A stretch of DNA of 64,000 nucleotides from Prevotella scopos JCM 17725 (GCF_018127785.1 NZ_CP072389.1:124001-188000); one strand, 5' to 3'. Shown: positions 23,512 to 34,181, numbered from the stretch's first letter. Made by a program: numbers and translations. Notes: generated by a model not told the origin, from the letters alone.

Positions 23512-26500
23512 TTAATTAGCTCTTGCCAAAACCACATTTATACTTATACCTTCAGGTGTCTCTATCGCTGAGATACCACAGCCACGCTTGTTGGTTGCCT
23601 CACCATTGTCGCGTGCTATCTGTCGGCAGATGAAGAACATCAGGCGGTCAGCTGAAGGCTGGAAGAGGTCGCGACAGACTTCCTCAGGCAGTTTCAGCGA
23701 AGACATGAGGATATGTAAGGTAACATAACCAGGCTGATTCTCTTCAGCAGTGACTGTAAGTGGTTGGTTGTTATTGATAAGATGTAGTAAATCAAATAAA
23801 TAAGCAAGGAAGACCGGATCGCCATTGATAAGTGGAGCGTTGAAGGCAGCTGTTAGCTTTGCAGTACTTACAATGGTTGAGATATCGACAGGACGCGCTA
23901 CGAGTTTCACAGCATCTATCTGGCTCATTGCTTGTTGGCTGAGTGTCAGGTAGAGTTCCTTATAATAGACAGCAAGTTCGTCAATGGCACCAAGCTGGCG
24001 GTCGGGCTCATCTACGAGCTGTCGGATGCGTGAGGGGTAATACATCGTTTCGTGCTTCAGTGTAGAGAGGCAGTTGTCAAGAATACTGTTGCTGATATGC
24101 AAACGCTCGTTTTCATATTCAACACATCGCACCTCATCTTCAAGCATTTCGATATCAGTTTGACTCTTTTGGTTTTCTTCTACTGATGCAGCGAGTGCCT
24201 CCTTAATTTGATTGACGATAACAAGTAATCGTTCAGGGAAACGATCACTTGCCCCTTTCTCTATCTGTTTAAGTTTGTTTTCTTCGCTCACATCACTTAG
24301 TAGGGTGGTGTTCATCTGTTTCACGCGTTCCAAACAGAACTGATAAGCCAATCGATGTCGATAATACATCACATAATAAACGGGGAAGATGGATAGCAAG
24401 GCGAGGACAAGAAGGGCTACGGCAACATTTTTATTGGTTTCCGACTTCATCATCATTCGACAGTATTCGCCCAAGGAATTGTCGGCGTAACGCTCCTTGA
24501 AAAGGTGGGTATAAACAGAGTTGTTATATTTGTAGAGGTCCCATTCATGCAGTGCCAATGCTGCCACCGCACTTTCGTTACGTATGTCGAGAATGATATC
24601 ATAATTCATCGGAATGCTATCGTGATACCATTTTATTTCTGCCGGAACATACAATATGTTACCAACTCGCTTCATCAGCTCCTTCCCCTTAGGTCGGAGC
24701 TGTTGATAACGGAGGTTAAGATAATAGCGACAAGTATCAGCATACTCCAATGTCTTGCTATACGCACCATTGATATTTGAGAAGTAAGCCGAATCAGCAT
24801 AGATACCAGCAAGGGTGCTATAATCCTTTTTAGCAAGTGCGGTTGCTTTGTCACTGGCTCTTGGCGGACGTGCTTGTGCTGTGAGTAAGGATGCTGTTGC
24901 AAGCAGAAAAGCGAGAAGTATGCGACTAACGCCTTTTGGAAGACGGAAGAAGAAGCGGCTCCCTTTGCCGATTTGGCTTTCTACACCCATCATGCAAACA
25001 GCAAAGATAGAGCTAATCTTCTTGTATTTATTGATGATACCATTACAATTCATGAGTCCGAAACCATGCGAGGTGGTATCCTTCTGGTCGAGTATAATCT
25101 TATGTTCAAAGATGTGTTGTTGCTGTTCTTCGGTCAGACCGCAGCCCGTGTCGCTAACAGAAATCTCAACATAATCGGCTTCTTCAACGGAGGTAATGGT
25201 TACCTTTCCTCCTGTCTCAGTAAATTTGCGTGCATTGTCAGCCAAGGTGTTTACCATGAAAAGTGTCAGGACGCGATCGGCTTTCACAACAGCTTTGGTA
25301 TTATCCACCTGCAGTTCTATCCCCTTCATGTAGAAACTCATTCGTCCTTTCTTAACAATGTTGAGCACCTGTTGCAGTGGGAAGCTCTCAATATGCAGTG
25401 AAAGTTTTCCTTGTTGAAGCTGAATCCACTCTGTAAGAACATTGTTGAGTTCGTTGATTTTGTCGGTCAACTCAAGGATATAGGTGTATCGCTCTGCCTT
25501 CACTGCATCGCTTTCACCGCCTTTCTTTAGTTTCTCAATCTCGTGTAACATACGGTCAATGAGCGGTGTAACACTGTTCACGAGTGATACCTTGGCACGT
25601 TGTTCAAGGTTCTTACGTTTGTTGTTAACGAGATGTAACTTGTTGATTTCAAGTTGTTCAGAAACCTCTTCATAGCGTTCTGCCAACTGCTCCTTGTGTT
25701 CAACATTATGTTGACGCCATTGTTCAAGTGGGAGGAGGAGGTCGTCCAGCGAACCCTGTGTATCTTTCTTTCGACGGAGGTGGTGGAAGAGGATGAGCAA
25801 ACCAAGGACAAAGATGATAGAAAGTCCTACGGCAATGATGATAAGGTTCAGCTGTTGTGAGGTGCGTTCTAACTGTTCAGCACGTGACGTGAGGTATCTG
25901 TCCTGTCGCGTTTCATCTTGCAAATCAAGATAGATATTTCTGTTGTAATCACTCTGTTGCTTGTCGTTTATAGCCGAATAGGCTACACTGAGCTGTTCGC
26001 GAATAGATGCAACGAGGTCAGGAGCCTGCGTGATAGCAGGGTTATTATGCAATGCCTTGTTTAAACAGATAATTGCTGAGCGATAATCCTTTATGTGCCA
26101 GTAGCATGATGCCAATGTACGATAGGAACTGGCTACCTGATAAACATCACCATAACGTTGGAAGATGTGCAACGCGCGTTGTGCTAGATTACCTGCCAGG
26201 AGGTTTTCTGGCATGTGGTCAAGGTTAATATACTGGAACGATGGGAGATTATCGTGTATCAGCGTTGCCCTACTCTTATCGTTAAGAATAAGTTCGCTGA
26301 TAGCTTGCATAGAGTTGGCTTCCCAGTAAGGGAGGTTTTGCTGTCGTGCAAGCATGTAACAACGTATGAGATACTCAAACTCTTTTTGTTCGATAGCTTT
26401 CTGTGTACTTGCATTGATGATACCACCTGCTCCGACGTTGTAGTAGTAATTTAAGAGCTGTGACAGGTCTCTATGAATCTCACCTTCAGGGTTAATCTGA

Positions 26501-27051
26501 CTGAGTGCTTTGATGGATGGTTGCTCTAAACCTACATAATAATAATAGGTTGAGGTGACAATAGCAAACTCAGAACGGGCGTAAATCATTCGTCGATGCT
26601 GACGAGGCGATAACAAACTCTCATCCTCTTCAATACGATGTAGTCGCTTTTGTGCCTGCTCATAATAATCGTAGAACTCTTTATTGAGTGATTGACGCTG
26701 GCAAAGGCGCATCAGCTGAATGTCAGCAACTAACAACTCAACTTGGTTGTCTGTGATTTTCGGAACAGAGTCAAGTTTTGCATAGGCTGCCTTGAAGCGC
26801 ATCTTCATCAAATCGACGAAAGCAAGGTTATTCAGTGCTTCAGCCTTTCCTGCATCATACTGCCTTGCCAAGTTATAGGCTTTGCTCGCATAGTAGGTCA
26901 CTGAATCAAGGTTACGATAATGTAATGCGTAAGCCATGTCGTTATACTCATCAACTTTCTGTTGGTGAGGAGTAGAGCAGGCAGCCAACAACAGGAGGAG
27001 TAGGCACATAACCCACCCTTTTGTTATGCTGTATTTACTGGCTTTATTCAT
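23512..27051 (-). CDS. Large lipoprotein-type hybrid sensor with TPR and histidine kinase ATPase domain
   Basis: A 1179-residue sensor. The N-terminus is a lipoprotein signal (LLLLLLAACSTP). TPR-like helices follow to about residue 390, then a membrane helix (about 399-424), a coiled coil and a HATPase domain: N-box NTLADNARKF near 602, G1 VSDTGCGL, G2 SHGFGLMN. The expected phospho-acceptor histidine motif (SHExR-like) is not visible before the N-box. A second hydrophobic, signal-like stretch (SRILLAFLLATASLLTAQA, about 707-727), another helix (about 875-897) and a degenerate second ATPase-like region follow. It looks like two sensors fused. I believe such proteins carry DUF5112/DUF5113. The ATG at 27051 is preferred over 27084 for the lipobox; the -7 box TACATTTG is at 27093-27100. 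Confidence 0.75.
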   Translation of the reverse strand: MNKASKYSITKGWVMCLLLLLLAACSTPHQQKVDEYNDMAYALHYRNLDSVTYYASKAYNLARQYDAGKAEALNNLAFVDLMKMRFKAAYAKLDSVPKITDNQVELLVADIQLMRLCQRQSLNKEFYDYYEQAQKRLHRIEEDESLLSPRQHRRMIYARSEFAIVTSTYYYYVGLEQPSIKALSQINPEGEIHRDLSQLLNYYYNVGAGGIINASTQKAIEQKEFEYLIRCYMLARQQNLPYWEANSMQAISELILNDKSRATLIHDNLPSFQYINLDHMPENLLAGNLAQRALHIFQRYGDVYQVASSYRTLASCYWHIKDYRSAIICLNKALHNNPAITQAPDLVASIREQLSVAYSAINDKQQSDYNRNIYLDLQDETRQDRYLTSRAEQLERTSQQLNLIIIAVGLSIIFVLGLLILFHHLRRKKDTQGSLDDLLLPLEQWRQHNVEHKEQLAERYEEVSEQLEINKLHLVNNKRKNLEQRAKVSLVNSVTPLIDRMLHEIEKLKKGGESDAVKAERYTYILELTDKINELNNVLTEWIQLQQGKLSLHIESFPLQQVLNIVKKGRMSFYMKGIELQVDNTKAVVKADRVLTLFMVNTLADNARKFTETGGKVTITSVEEADYVEISVSDTGCGLTEEQQQHIFEHKIILDQKDTTSHGFGLMNCNGIINKYKKISSIFAVCMMGVESQIGKGSRFFFRLPKGVSRILLAFLLATASLLTAQARPPRASDKATALAKKDYSTLAGIYADSAYFSNINGAYSKTLEYADTCRYYLNLRYQQLRPKGKELMKRVGNILYVPAEIKWYHDSIPMNYDIILDIRNESAVAALALHEWDLYKYNNSVYTHLFKERYADNSLGEYCRMMMKSETNKNVAVALLVLALLSIFPVYYVMYYRHRLAYQFCLERVKQMNTTLLSDVSEENKLKQIEKGASDRFPERLLVIVNQIKEALAASVEENQKSQTDIEMLEDEVRCVEYENERLHISNSILDNCLSTLKHETMYYPSRIRQLVDEPDRQLGAIDELAVYYKELYLTLSQQAMSQIDAVKLVARPVDISTIVSTAKLTAAFNAPLINGDPVFLAYLFDLLHLINNNQPLTVTAEENQPGYVTLHILMSSLKLPEEVCRDLFQPSADRLMFFICRQIARDNGEATNKRGCGISAIETPEGISINVVLARAN

Positions 27052-27158
27052 TACTATATAACCTTTGAATTTGACTATTTGCAAACAAAAGGCAAATGTA
27101 CAAAACTTTTCTCAGAAATAAACTAAAACCTTGTTAATTCAGAATGCTGAAATATAAA

Positions 27159-27188
27159 TTGGGTGCACCAGACCTCTGATGCACCCAA
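27159..27188 (-). terminator. Terminator of the AspT-type transporter gene
   Basis: TTGGGTGCA (27159-27167) pairs with TGCACCCAA (27180-27188). It lies 29 bases past the transporter stop, between it and the sensor gene. Confidence 0.6.
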
Positions 27189-27216
27189 ATCATAATATCT
27201 TAATATTTATTCTTTG

Positions 27217-28917
27217 CTATATCTGGCAGAAGAAAAGTACAATCACCTGCGCCAAGAAAATTCTAAGGAACATACTAAGCGGGTAAACGGTAGAGTAACC
27301 AATCGCTGGAGCCTCACCTGTACAAACAGAGTTGGCGTAAGCCAAGGCTGGTGGGTCAGTATAGGTACCGGCAAGCATACCCATGATGGTGAAGTAATTA
27401 AACTTATATTTCAGGCGTGCAATGGTACCAACGATAAGGATTGGGATAATCGTAATGATGAAACCAGTATATACATACTTCAAACCATCACCCTGCGTAA
27501 CAGTGTCCCAGAAGGTTGCACCAGCCTTTATACCTACTGAGGCAAGGAAGAGTGCAAGACCAATCTCACGTAACATCATATTCGCTGACGTCGTTGTATA
27601 AGTCACAAGTCCCATGCGATAGCCGAAACGACCGATAAGGATTGCAATAACCAATGGACCACCAGCAAGACCAAGTTTCATTGGTACTGGCATGTGTGGT
27701 ATTGCGATTGGCAACATACCGAAGATGATACCCACGATGATACCGACGAAGATGGTTGCAATGTTTGGTGCGTTAAGACGCTTTTCTGAGTTACCCATCA
27801 TTGCTGCAACACGGTTTACATTCTCCTCTGGACCAACAACCATGATACGGTCACCCACGATAAAGCGGTGGTTACGACCTGCGAAGAGGTCCATACCCTG
27901 ACGACTGATACGTGTCACGTTCACGCCATATACTGAACGGAAGTGGAGATTGCCCAATGTCTTACCATTAATCTTGTTATTGGTGATGACAATACGACGG
28001 CTAACCAGGTGCTGTGGCTGATCCTCCTCATGCCAATCGACCTCAATCTCAGGACCGATAAAGGCACGGATTGCCTCTGCATCACCCTCTGCACTGACTA
28101 TGAGAATCTCATCGCCTAACTCAAAGGTGTTATCTAAGGATGGAATTGACAATTCACCATCGTGCAACATACGTGTACAAACGAAGTCGCGATTGAGGAA
28201 CTCTGATATTTCCTTCAGTGTTCGACCTGCGATATAAGCATTCTGTACCTTCAGATACATTGAATAAGGCTTTATATTAGGATTCTCTGTTTCTTCCTCA
28301 TTCAGTTTGTTATTTTCTTCCTGAAGGTTTACCTTACAAATAAAACGGATGGCAATTGTTGCACCGATGATGCCCACGACACCTAAAGGATAAGCACAGG
28401 CATAACCTGAAGCGATGTCGAAGTTCATGCCGTTCTTGAAGACACTGTGCAAAGCTTCATTTGCAGCACCAAGACCAGGCGTGTTTGTTACAGCACCATA
28501 GAGTGTACCAACCATCATCGGGAGGTTTGTCTTGTCGGATGTGTCAAAGAAGATATAGTAGCAAGCAAACATCACAAGGACGTTGAGCAGAATAGCAACC
28601 GTAGAGAGAATGTTCAGTTTAAGACCATCCTTACCAAAACTCTCGAAGAATCCCGGCCCCACTTGAAGACCAATCATAAAGACAAAGAGAATCAACCCAA
28701 AGTCTTGTATGAAGCCCAGTACAGGAAGAGGTCCTGTAAACTTAATGTGACCAGCAAGGATGCCCACAAACAACACAAAGGCAACGCCAAGCGAGATACC
28801 TCCAATCTTAATTTTGCCAAGGTAGATACCCAAGGCAATGACAATAGAATACAATAGCATAATATGGGCTACCGTATCCTGCTTCTCTGCCGAAAAAATA
28901 TCAATTAACCAGTTCAT
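27217..28917 (-). CDS. AspT/YidE-type putative transporter with RCK-C domains
   Basis: A 566-residue membrane protein of the aspartate-alanine exchanger-like superfamily. About five N-terminal helices (1-185) hold the repeated family motif [20 protein letters not shown] near 138. Two TrkA-C/RCK-C-like domains (about 205-375) occupy the centre and are followed by five more helices, with the second copy of the motif at [17 protein letters not shown] near 510. The duplicated layout with central regulatory domains is diagnostic of the family. The substrate is unknown; carboxylates or amino acids are typical. The -7 box TATCTTTG (28937-28944, minus strand) lies just upstream of the ATG, giving a short leader. 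Confidence 0.85.
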   Translation of the reverse strand: MNWLIDIFSAEKQDTVAHIMLLYSIVIALGIYLGKIKIGGISLGVAFVLFVGILAGHIKFTGPLPVLGFIQDFGLILFVFMIGLQVGPGFFESFGKDGLKLNILSTVAILLNVLVMFACYYIFFDTSDKTNLPMMVGTLYGAVTNTPGLGAANEALHSVFKNGMNFDIASGYACAYPLGVVGIIGATIAIRFICKVNLQEENNKLNEEETENPNIKPYSMYLKVQNAYIAGRTLKEISEFLNRDFVCTRMLHDGELSIPSLDNTFELGDEILIVSAEGDAEAIRAFIGPEIEVDWHEEDQPQHLVSRRIVITNNKINGKTLGNLHFRSVYGVNVTRISRQGMDLFAGRNHRFIVGDRIMVVGPEENVNRVAAMMGNSEKRLNAPNIATIFVGIIVGIIFGMLPIAIPHMPVPMKLGLAGGPLVIAILIGRFGYRMGLVTYTTTSANMMLREIGLALFLASVGIKAGATFWDTVTQGDGLKYVYTGFIITIIPILIVGTIARLKYKFNYFTIMGMLAGTYTDPPALAYANSVCTGEAPAIGYSTVYPLSMFLRIFLAQVIVLFFCQI

Positions 28918-29128
28918 AAGTATGATTTATTGTGTGCAAAGATAAGGATTAAAAAGCATATAAACTAATCTTTTTATGACGTTTTTTACAACCTATCTAC
29001 GTTTTTGTGTGTTTTATGTACTTTTGTTAAGTTTCTATCTCATTTCTCATCGTCTATCTTCTTAATGCATAGATAGAACGAATAGGCATTTGGCTGATAT
29101 TCCGCACATATCTCAGTTACATGAAAAT

Positions 29129-29172
29129 CCCCTTGTTTGAAGCTGAATTTCATTCTGCAAACAAACAAGGGG
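29129..29172. terminator. CCCCTTGTTTG hairpin
   Basis: CCCCTTGTTTG (29129-29139) pairs with CAAACAAGGGG (29162-29172). On the minus strand it is followed by ATTTTC. It may be the original terminator of mnmA, now separated from it by the inverted-repeat element. Confidence 0.45.
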
Positions 29173-29212
29173 CTCATGTTATTTGTTAGTATCTGTCTTA
29201 TAGCAGATTTAC

Positions 29213-29437
29213 GGCTCTATAACGAATCTTGTGGGTTGTGTATTGATATTCCACCGGTTTGGTGCGGATGGTATGCACCACATGTGCGAAGGATTAACAT
29301 CATTGCTGTATATGGAATGGTAGTGATTTAATGTGCGTCAAGCGTATTAAAACTAAGGTCAATTTGGAGTTGTGTTTAGTTTTTGACAATGTTTTTAGAC
29401 TCTATAACGAATTACCCACACGATTCGTTATAGAGCC
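29213..29437. mobile_element. Inverted-repeat element (MITE-like), copy 2
   Basis: A 225-bp copy starting GGCTCTATAACGAATC and ending ATTCGTTATAGAGCC. It lacks one internal unit of about 45 bp present in copy 1 but keeps the right-end hairpin, which is followed by TTTTT and could act as a terminator. It is followed directly by the separate repeat at 29446-29528. Confidence 0.8.
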
Positions 29438-29445
29438 TTTTTAGT

Positions 29446-29528
29446 TGCTGTTATTTTTAACATCTCATGCATCTTGCTGATATATAATAAGTTAAGCACC
29501 TGTTACAAATGACAGGAATGACAGGAAC
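29446..29528 (+). repeat. 85-bp dispersed repeat B
   Basis: Begins TTGCTGTTATTTTTAACA, with GCATCTTGCTGATATATAA in the middle, and ends AATGACAGGAATGACAGG. Its two ends are weakly complementary. Related copies lie at 49094-49177 (also right behind the inverted-repeat element), 46207-46291 (reverse orientation) and, more diverged, 21954-22037. Confidence 0.65.
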
Positions 29529-29717
29529 TAAAATTTATGAGTTATCTGGCGTTAGATTACAGAGGATTATATTATCAGACATCCCCCAACATCCAATCTC
29601 CCAATCTCCTCCAACCGGGGGTGCCTATGTGGTCATAATTATGAATTATACTAACAGCCTATTCACAGAAAAAACGTTCTTATGTTACTCTGTCTTCTTC
29701 ACAAGCAACTTGTCAAC
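29529..29717. other. Gap downstream of mnmA
   Basis: Contains CCAACATCC/CCAATCTCC low-complexity strings and AACTTGTCAACTTAA next to the mnmA stop. No gene is supported. Confidence 0.35.
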
Positions 29718-30800
29718 TTAAAGCGTGATTTCTCCTGAACCAAAGCAGCGATGGTGTTCTTTGTCATAGATAACACAGAATTGTCCAGGGGCAACGCCAT
29801 GGATGCTCTCGGTAGAGTGAATGATACACCTACCATCCGACAACTGTTCAACAGTTGCTGGATGATACTCAGGTGTGTGGCGAATCTTGAAGGTAATCTG
29901 CTCAGGTAATGTTGTCACACCTTCTGTCAGGAAGTGGAAATCATGTAACGGGAAATCTTTTTTGTAGGCAGTAGCAGGATCGTAGCCATGGCTTACATAT
30001 AGGATATTTTTAGTTACATCTTTCTTTATCACGAACCAAGGACCACCGCCAAGACCGAGTCCCTTACGTTGCCCGATGGTATGGAACCATAGTCCTTTAT
30101 GTTCGCCAATTTTCTTTCCCGTCTCGAGTTCGATGACGTCGCCTATTTGTTCGCCTAGATAGCGGCGTACATATTCATTATAATCGATATTTCCAAGGAA
30201 GCAGATTCCTTGTGAATCCTTGCGGTGCGCATTGATGAGATTCTCTCGTTCGGCAATCTCTCGCACCTCATTCTTCTCATAGTGTCCGATTGGGAAGATA
30301 GCTTTCTTTAGCTGCCAATCGTAAATTTGTGCCAGAAAGTCGGTCTGGTCTTTTACTGGGTCAGGACTTGTGGTGAGCCATTTACGACCATCAATCCATT
30401 CCGTTTGTGCATAATGACCTGTAGCGATGAGGTCATAGTCATGTCCCATCTTCTCGTCAAAGGCTCCAAACTTAATCAGTCGGTTGCACATCACGTCAGG
30501 GTTAGGTGTAAAGCCTGCCTTCACTTTCTCCATTGTGTAGCGTGTAACCTGGTCCCAATACTCCTTATGACAATCGATGACCTGCAGCTTACAACCAAAG
30601 CGGCGTGCTACAAGTGTAGCCATCTCAAGGTCTTCTTCTGAGTTACAGTCCCATTCTTCCTTCTCTTCTGGTCCTATCTTTATATAGAAACAGTCGGGAT
30701 GCAACCCTAGTCGTGCAAATTCATACACGACAACTGAGCTGTCAACACCTCCTGAGAGGAGAACTGCAATACGCTTACCTTCGAGTTCCTGAACATTCAT
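29718..30800 (-). CDS. mnmA: tRNA-specific 2-thiouridylase
   Basis: A 360-residue enzyme that thiolates uridine 34 in the anticodon of Lys, Glu and Gln tRNAs. The PP-loop LLSGGVDSSVV (near 13-23) activates the uridine with ATP. The first catalytic cysteine is in NPDVMCNRLIKF near 105 and the second in GICFLGN near 202, so the redox pair is intact. The C-terminal barrel domain ends with the usual FGSGEI. The length is normal. The YitT gene lies 22 bases upstream in the same direction, so the two are probably cotranscribed. Confidence 0.95.
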   Translation of the reverse strand: MNVQELEGKRIAVLLSGGVDSSVVVYEFARLGLHPDCFYIKIGPEEKEEWDCNSEEDLEMATLVARRFGCKLQVIDCHKEYWDQVTRYTMEKVKAGFTPNPDVMCNRLIKFGAFDEKMGHDYDLIATGHYAQTEWIDGRKWLTTSPDPVKDQTDFLAQIYDWQLKKAIFPIGHYEKNEVREIAERENLINAHRKDSQGICFLGNIDYNEYVRRYLGEQIGDVIELETGKKIGEHKGLWFHTIGQRKGLGLGGGPWFVIKKDVTKNILYVSHGYDPATAYKKDFPLHDFHFLTEGVTTLPEQITFKIRHTPEYHPATVEQLSDGRCIIHSTESIHGVAPGQFCVIYDKEHHRCFGSGEITL

Positions 30801-30822
30801 CTTTACAACCTATCCTTCTTTC

Positions 30823-31755
30823 TTATTCTTTTGTTCTGACTTTCTCGTCAACTACTTTCTTTTTATGTGACACTTTCATTCTATCAAATCCCATGCCATA
30901 AACACCGTTCACGGCACCTTGTGAAACAAAGGCGTTAGGGTCTATTTCGTCAATCACTTGATAGATGGAGTGTGCCTCAGAACGACGTGCGATGATAAAG
31001 AGCATTCCCACCTTCTTACCCGTGTAGAAACCACGTGCCTCGATAACTGTACAACCGCGAGCAACATCGTTGTTAATGGCAGAGCCGATCTCGCCCCAGT
31101 GTTCAGAGATAACAAAGAACTGCACCGAACCACGCATACCATTAATAAGGTAGTCAACCACATAGGTCATAACAAAGAGGACGATATATCCATAGATAAC
31201 CTTTTCCCAGTCTTGCAAAACCAGAAAACTGGAACTGATGATACAGAGGTCGCATGCAAGGATGACACGTCCCAATGATATGTCACGATACTTATGAATC
31301 ATAGCCGCAATGACATCTGAACCGCCCGAACTTGCGTTATACTGCAAGGCGATACTGACACCGACGCCTAATAGCACTCCTCCCACTACGCAGGCAAGGA
31401 ATGGTTCGTCGGCAAATAGCGGGCTCCCTGCAAAAACTCCGCGTAATACCGATGTTGCGGTGGCGAAGGTTAATACGGCAAAAATTGTTCTGACGCAGAA
31501 TTTCCAACCTAAAATCTTCAAGGCAACAAAGAGCAATATACCATTTATTACAAGATAGGTGTACTGTACAGGGATGTTTGCACCCCATTGTATGACGGAT
31601 GCAATACCAGCAATACCACCGATGGTGATATGATGTGGCAAGAGGAATGCACACCAACCAAAGCTACCGATGAGCATTGCCAATGCAATCATCAGAAATT
31701 CGCGTACTTCTCTAAAATTGTTCTTTCTTTTTTTGTTCATGTGTTTGTCAACCAT
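30823..31755 (-). CDS. YitT family membrane protein
   Basis: A 310-residue protein with five to six membrane helices in the first 210 residues and a C-terminal soluble domain of DUF2179 type (about 220-295: GCTVIEARGFYTGKKVGMLFIIARRSE). LLPHHITIGGIAGIA and NASSGGSDVIA are the repeated glycine-rich signatures of the family. Its role is unknown in most bacteria. A second ATG at 31740 (MNKKRKNNF) is an alternative start. The -7 box TAACTTTG (minus strand, 31766-31773) is close to the first ATG and favours the later one slightly. Confidence 0.85.
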   Translation of the reverse strand: MVDKHMNKKRKNNFREVREFLMIALAMLIGSFGWCAFLLPHHITIGGIAGIASVIQWGANIPVQYTYLVINGILLFVALKILGWKFCVRTIFAVLTFATATSVLRGVFAGSPLFADEPFLACVVGGVLLGVGVSIALQYNASSGGSDVIAAMIHKYRDISLGRVILACDLCIISSSFLVLQDWEKVIYGYIVLFVMTYVVDYLINGMRGSVQFFVISEHWGEIGSAINNDVARGCTVIEARGFYTGKKVGMLFIIARRSEAHSIYQVIDEIDPNAFVSQGAVNGVYGMGFDRMKVSHKKKVVDEKVRTKE

Positions 31756-31880
31756 TAGTAGTTTGCAAAGTTAGTGAAATAATTGTGAAAGTCAAGTCAA
31801 TAGCTATTTTTTTATGTATAAATCCAGTAAGTTTCTTAGATTTTTATTATTTTTGTGCGTTATATCAAACTTCTAATTAA

Positions 31881-33308
31881 ATGATAGATTTATTTTCTGC
31901 AAACGGATGGCTAAACACAAGCATTGTTTTTGTAAATGATTTTGTGTGGTCATATATCCTTGTAGGCTGTCTAATAGTATGTGCTTTATGGTTCACGTGG
32001 CGGACGCATTTTGTGCAGTTTCGCATGGTGGGTGAGATGGTTCGGTTATTGGGCGAATCGACCGGTACGCATGATAAGGGGGAGAAACATGTCTCTTCTT
32101 TTCAGGCTTTTGCTGTCTCTATCGCCTCACGTGTAGGAACGGGAAACCTCGCGGGTGTGGCAAGTGCCATAGCTATTGGTGGTCCAGGTGCTGTATTTTG
32201 GATGTGGATTATTGCTCTCTTAGGTGCTGCGACAGCTTTTATAGAGTCAACGCTTGCTCAGCTTTACAAGCGTCGTCATGCTGATTCGTTTATTGGTGGA
32301 CCAGCTTATTATATTCTTCATGGAATGCATTGTAAATGGATGGCGAAACTCTTTGCCGTACTCATCACTCTAACCTTCTGTATGGCTTATATCTCCATAC
32401 AAAGTAACACCATCTGTGGCGCTATGGATAAGGCTTTCTCCATTGCCCCAATATGGATGGGTGTTGTTCTTGCAGTACTTTCTCTGGTAATAGTCTTCGG
32501 TGGTATTCAGCGCATTGCAAAGGTCAGCAGTATTCTTGTTCCGCTGATGGCAGTAGGTTATGTCCTCCTTGCTTTGGTGATAATCATCATGAATATTCAG
32601 CTTATTCCATCTGTCTTCCGTCTTATCATTGAGAATGCTTTTGGCTTTGAACAGATTGCTGGTGGTGGATTGGGTGCTACGATGATGAATGGTATCAAAC
32701 GCGGACTCTTTAGCAATGAAGCTGGTGAGGGTTCCGCTCCTAACGTTGCTGCGACAGCATCCACCACACATCCTGTAAAACAGGGACTGATTCAGTCGCT
32801 TGGTGTTTTCACTGATACTCTCCTCGTTTGTAGCTGCACTGCTTTTGTTATTATCATCAGTGGTTTGTATGTCAACAGCACTGATTCGGGAATAAAACTT
32901 ACTCAGATAGCTTTGGAGAGTGAGGTTGGTACAGCTGGACCAATATTTATTGCAATAGCTATCTTCTTCTTTGCTTTCAGTAGTATCATTGGCAACTATT
33001 ATTATGGTGAGGCAAACGTACGATTCCTTACCCAAAATCCTTCAGCCATTCTCGTCTTGCGTGTGATAACAGGCGGTGTAATGGTGATGTTCGGTGCGAT
33101 TGCTAGTCTTGACCTTGTATGGAGTATCGGCGATTTCTTTATGGCACTCATCACAATCTGTAACCTCATTGCCATCTTGACGCTCGGCAAATATGCTTTC
33201 CGCCTGCTCGATAATTATCGTCAGCAGAAATGTGCAGGCATAAAGAGCCCTGTTTTTAAACGCGACATGATGCCAGATATAGAAAAGGATATTGAGTGTT
33301 GGGGGTAA
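31881..33308 (+). CDS. Alanine/glycine:cation symporter (AGCS family)
   Basis: A 475-residue sodium- or proton-coupled amino acid importer with about 10-11 membrane helices. Family signatures are SFQAFAVSIASRVGTGNLAGVASAI near 75-99, GGPGAVFWMWI near 101-111, and GLFSNEAGEGSAPNVAATA near 275-293. The length is typical. The -7 box TATTTTTG at 31848-31855 is 25 bases before the ATG. It is divergent from the YitT/mnmA pair and stands alone. Confidence 0.92.
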   Translation: MIDLFSANGWLNTSIVFVNDFVWSYILVGCLIVCALWFTWRTHFVQFRMVGEMVRLLGESTGTHDKGEKHVSSFQAFAVSIASRVGTGNLAGVASAIAIGGPGAVFWMWIIALLGAATAFIESTLAQLYKRRHADSFIGGPAYYILHGMHCKWMAKLFAVLITLTFCMAYISIQSNTICGAMDKAFSIAPIWMGVVLAVLSLVIVFGGIQRIAKVSSILVPLMAVGYVLLALVIIIMNIQLIPSVFRLIIENAFGFEQIAGGGLGATMMNGIKRGLFSNEAGEGSAPNVAATASTTHPVKQGLIQSLGVFTDTLLVCSCTAFVIIISGLYVNSTDSGIKLTQIALESEVGTAGPIFIAIAIFFFAFSSIIGNYYYGEANVRFLTQNPSAILVLRVITGGVMVMFGAIASLDLVWSIGDFFMALITICNLIAILTLGKYAFRLLDNYRQQKCAGIKSPVFKRDMMPDIEKDIECWG

Positions 33309-33503
33309 TCTTTAATTCAGAATTCACAATTATGATTATCAGAAAGGGAAAAATAAAGAGGTAAAAATAAAGAGGTAAAAATATTACTGCTTAAAGTTCT
33401 AACTTCCAAGCATATCATGCTATCTACTCGAGAGGGTGTCAAAACACAAATCATTAATTTGACAACTTTCAATTTATAAGAAGGATTCTTCTAAAGGAAA
33501 AGA

Positions 33504-33550
33504 AAAGACCATTCCTTTACTCAAAACTGAGTATAGACATGGTCTTTCTT
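33504..33550. terminator. Terminator between convergent AGCS and DoxX genes
   Basis: AAAGACCAT (33504-33512) pairs with ATGGTCTTT (33539-33547), with an inner ACTC/GAGT stem. T-rich ends on both strands allow bidirectional use. Confidence 0.7.
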
Positions 33551-33640
33551 CATTGGAATGTTTCAAACTATAAGATTACCAAAATGGTATTTGTATTTTG
33601 ACACACCTTCCCGCTTAACTTGTCAACCTAAATTAGGATA

Positions 33641-34057
33641 CTATAGTTTACGACTGATGATACCATCAATAGAGTATTTACCAGGACCAGCAAACCATGA
33701 CAGGATGAAAATGACGAGATAGAGGAAAGCTAACTCACCATTACTAACAGAACCTCCGTGAACAGTGGTGAAGGCAACAATCATTGTGAAAATCATTGGT
33801 AATAGTGCCAAACGTGTGAGGAAACCGAATACGAAGGCCAAACCGCATACCAACTCTCCGAAAATACTCAGACTTACAGCAACATCACCGCTCCATCCGA
33901 ATGGTGCTGGGAAGTGTGCAGCTATATCTGAGAAATGTTGTAACTTGTCAAGTCCGTGGCTAGCGAATGTCAAACCGAATACAATGCGTGAGGCCAATAG
34001 GAGGAGGGATGCCTTTGTACTTTCAACTTTTGGGAATAATAATGCTAAACTTTTCAT
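33641..34057 (-). CDS. DoxX family membrane protein
   Basis: A 138-residue protein with four membrane helices. LLLLASRIVFGLTFASHGLDKLQHF is the conserved first helix and GHG-like motif of DoxX proteins. AFVFGFLTRLALLPMIFTMIVA and LAFLYLVIFILSWFAGPGKYSID complete the fold. Members are linked to redox and thiol stress, but no precise role is established. The frame extends 18 codons upstream, yet the ATG at 34057 matches the family start, and the minus-strand -7 box TACCTTTG (34174-34181) gives a leader of about 110 bases. Confidence 0.82.
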   Translation of the reverse strand: MKSLALLFPKVESTKASLLLLASRIVFGLTFASHGLDKLQHFSDIAAHFPAPFGWSGDVAVSLSIFGELVCGLAFVFGFLTRLALLPMIFTMIVAFTTVHGGSVSNGELAFLYLVIFILSWFAGPGKYSIDGIISRKL

Positions 34058-34181
34058 CTTCTTACAATCTTTATTTTTTATATTAATATTGTGTTCAGTC
34101 TTTGCGTCCATTTCTTACTCAAAGCGTGGCGATATATAATTATATAGGACTGAAACTGTATATAAATTCGTTACAAAGGTA

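Noticed and set aside
29137..29331. ORF at the left end of the inverted-repeat element
   Set aside because: It lies across a hairpin and the element terminus, and the homologous stretches in the other two copies are not open in a corresponding frame.
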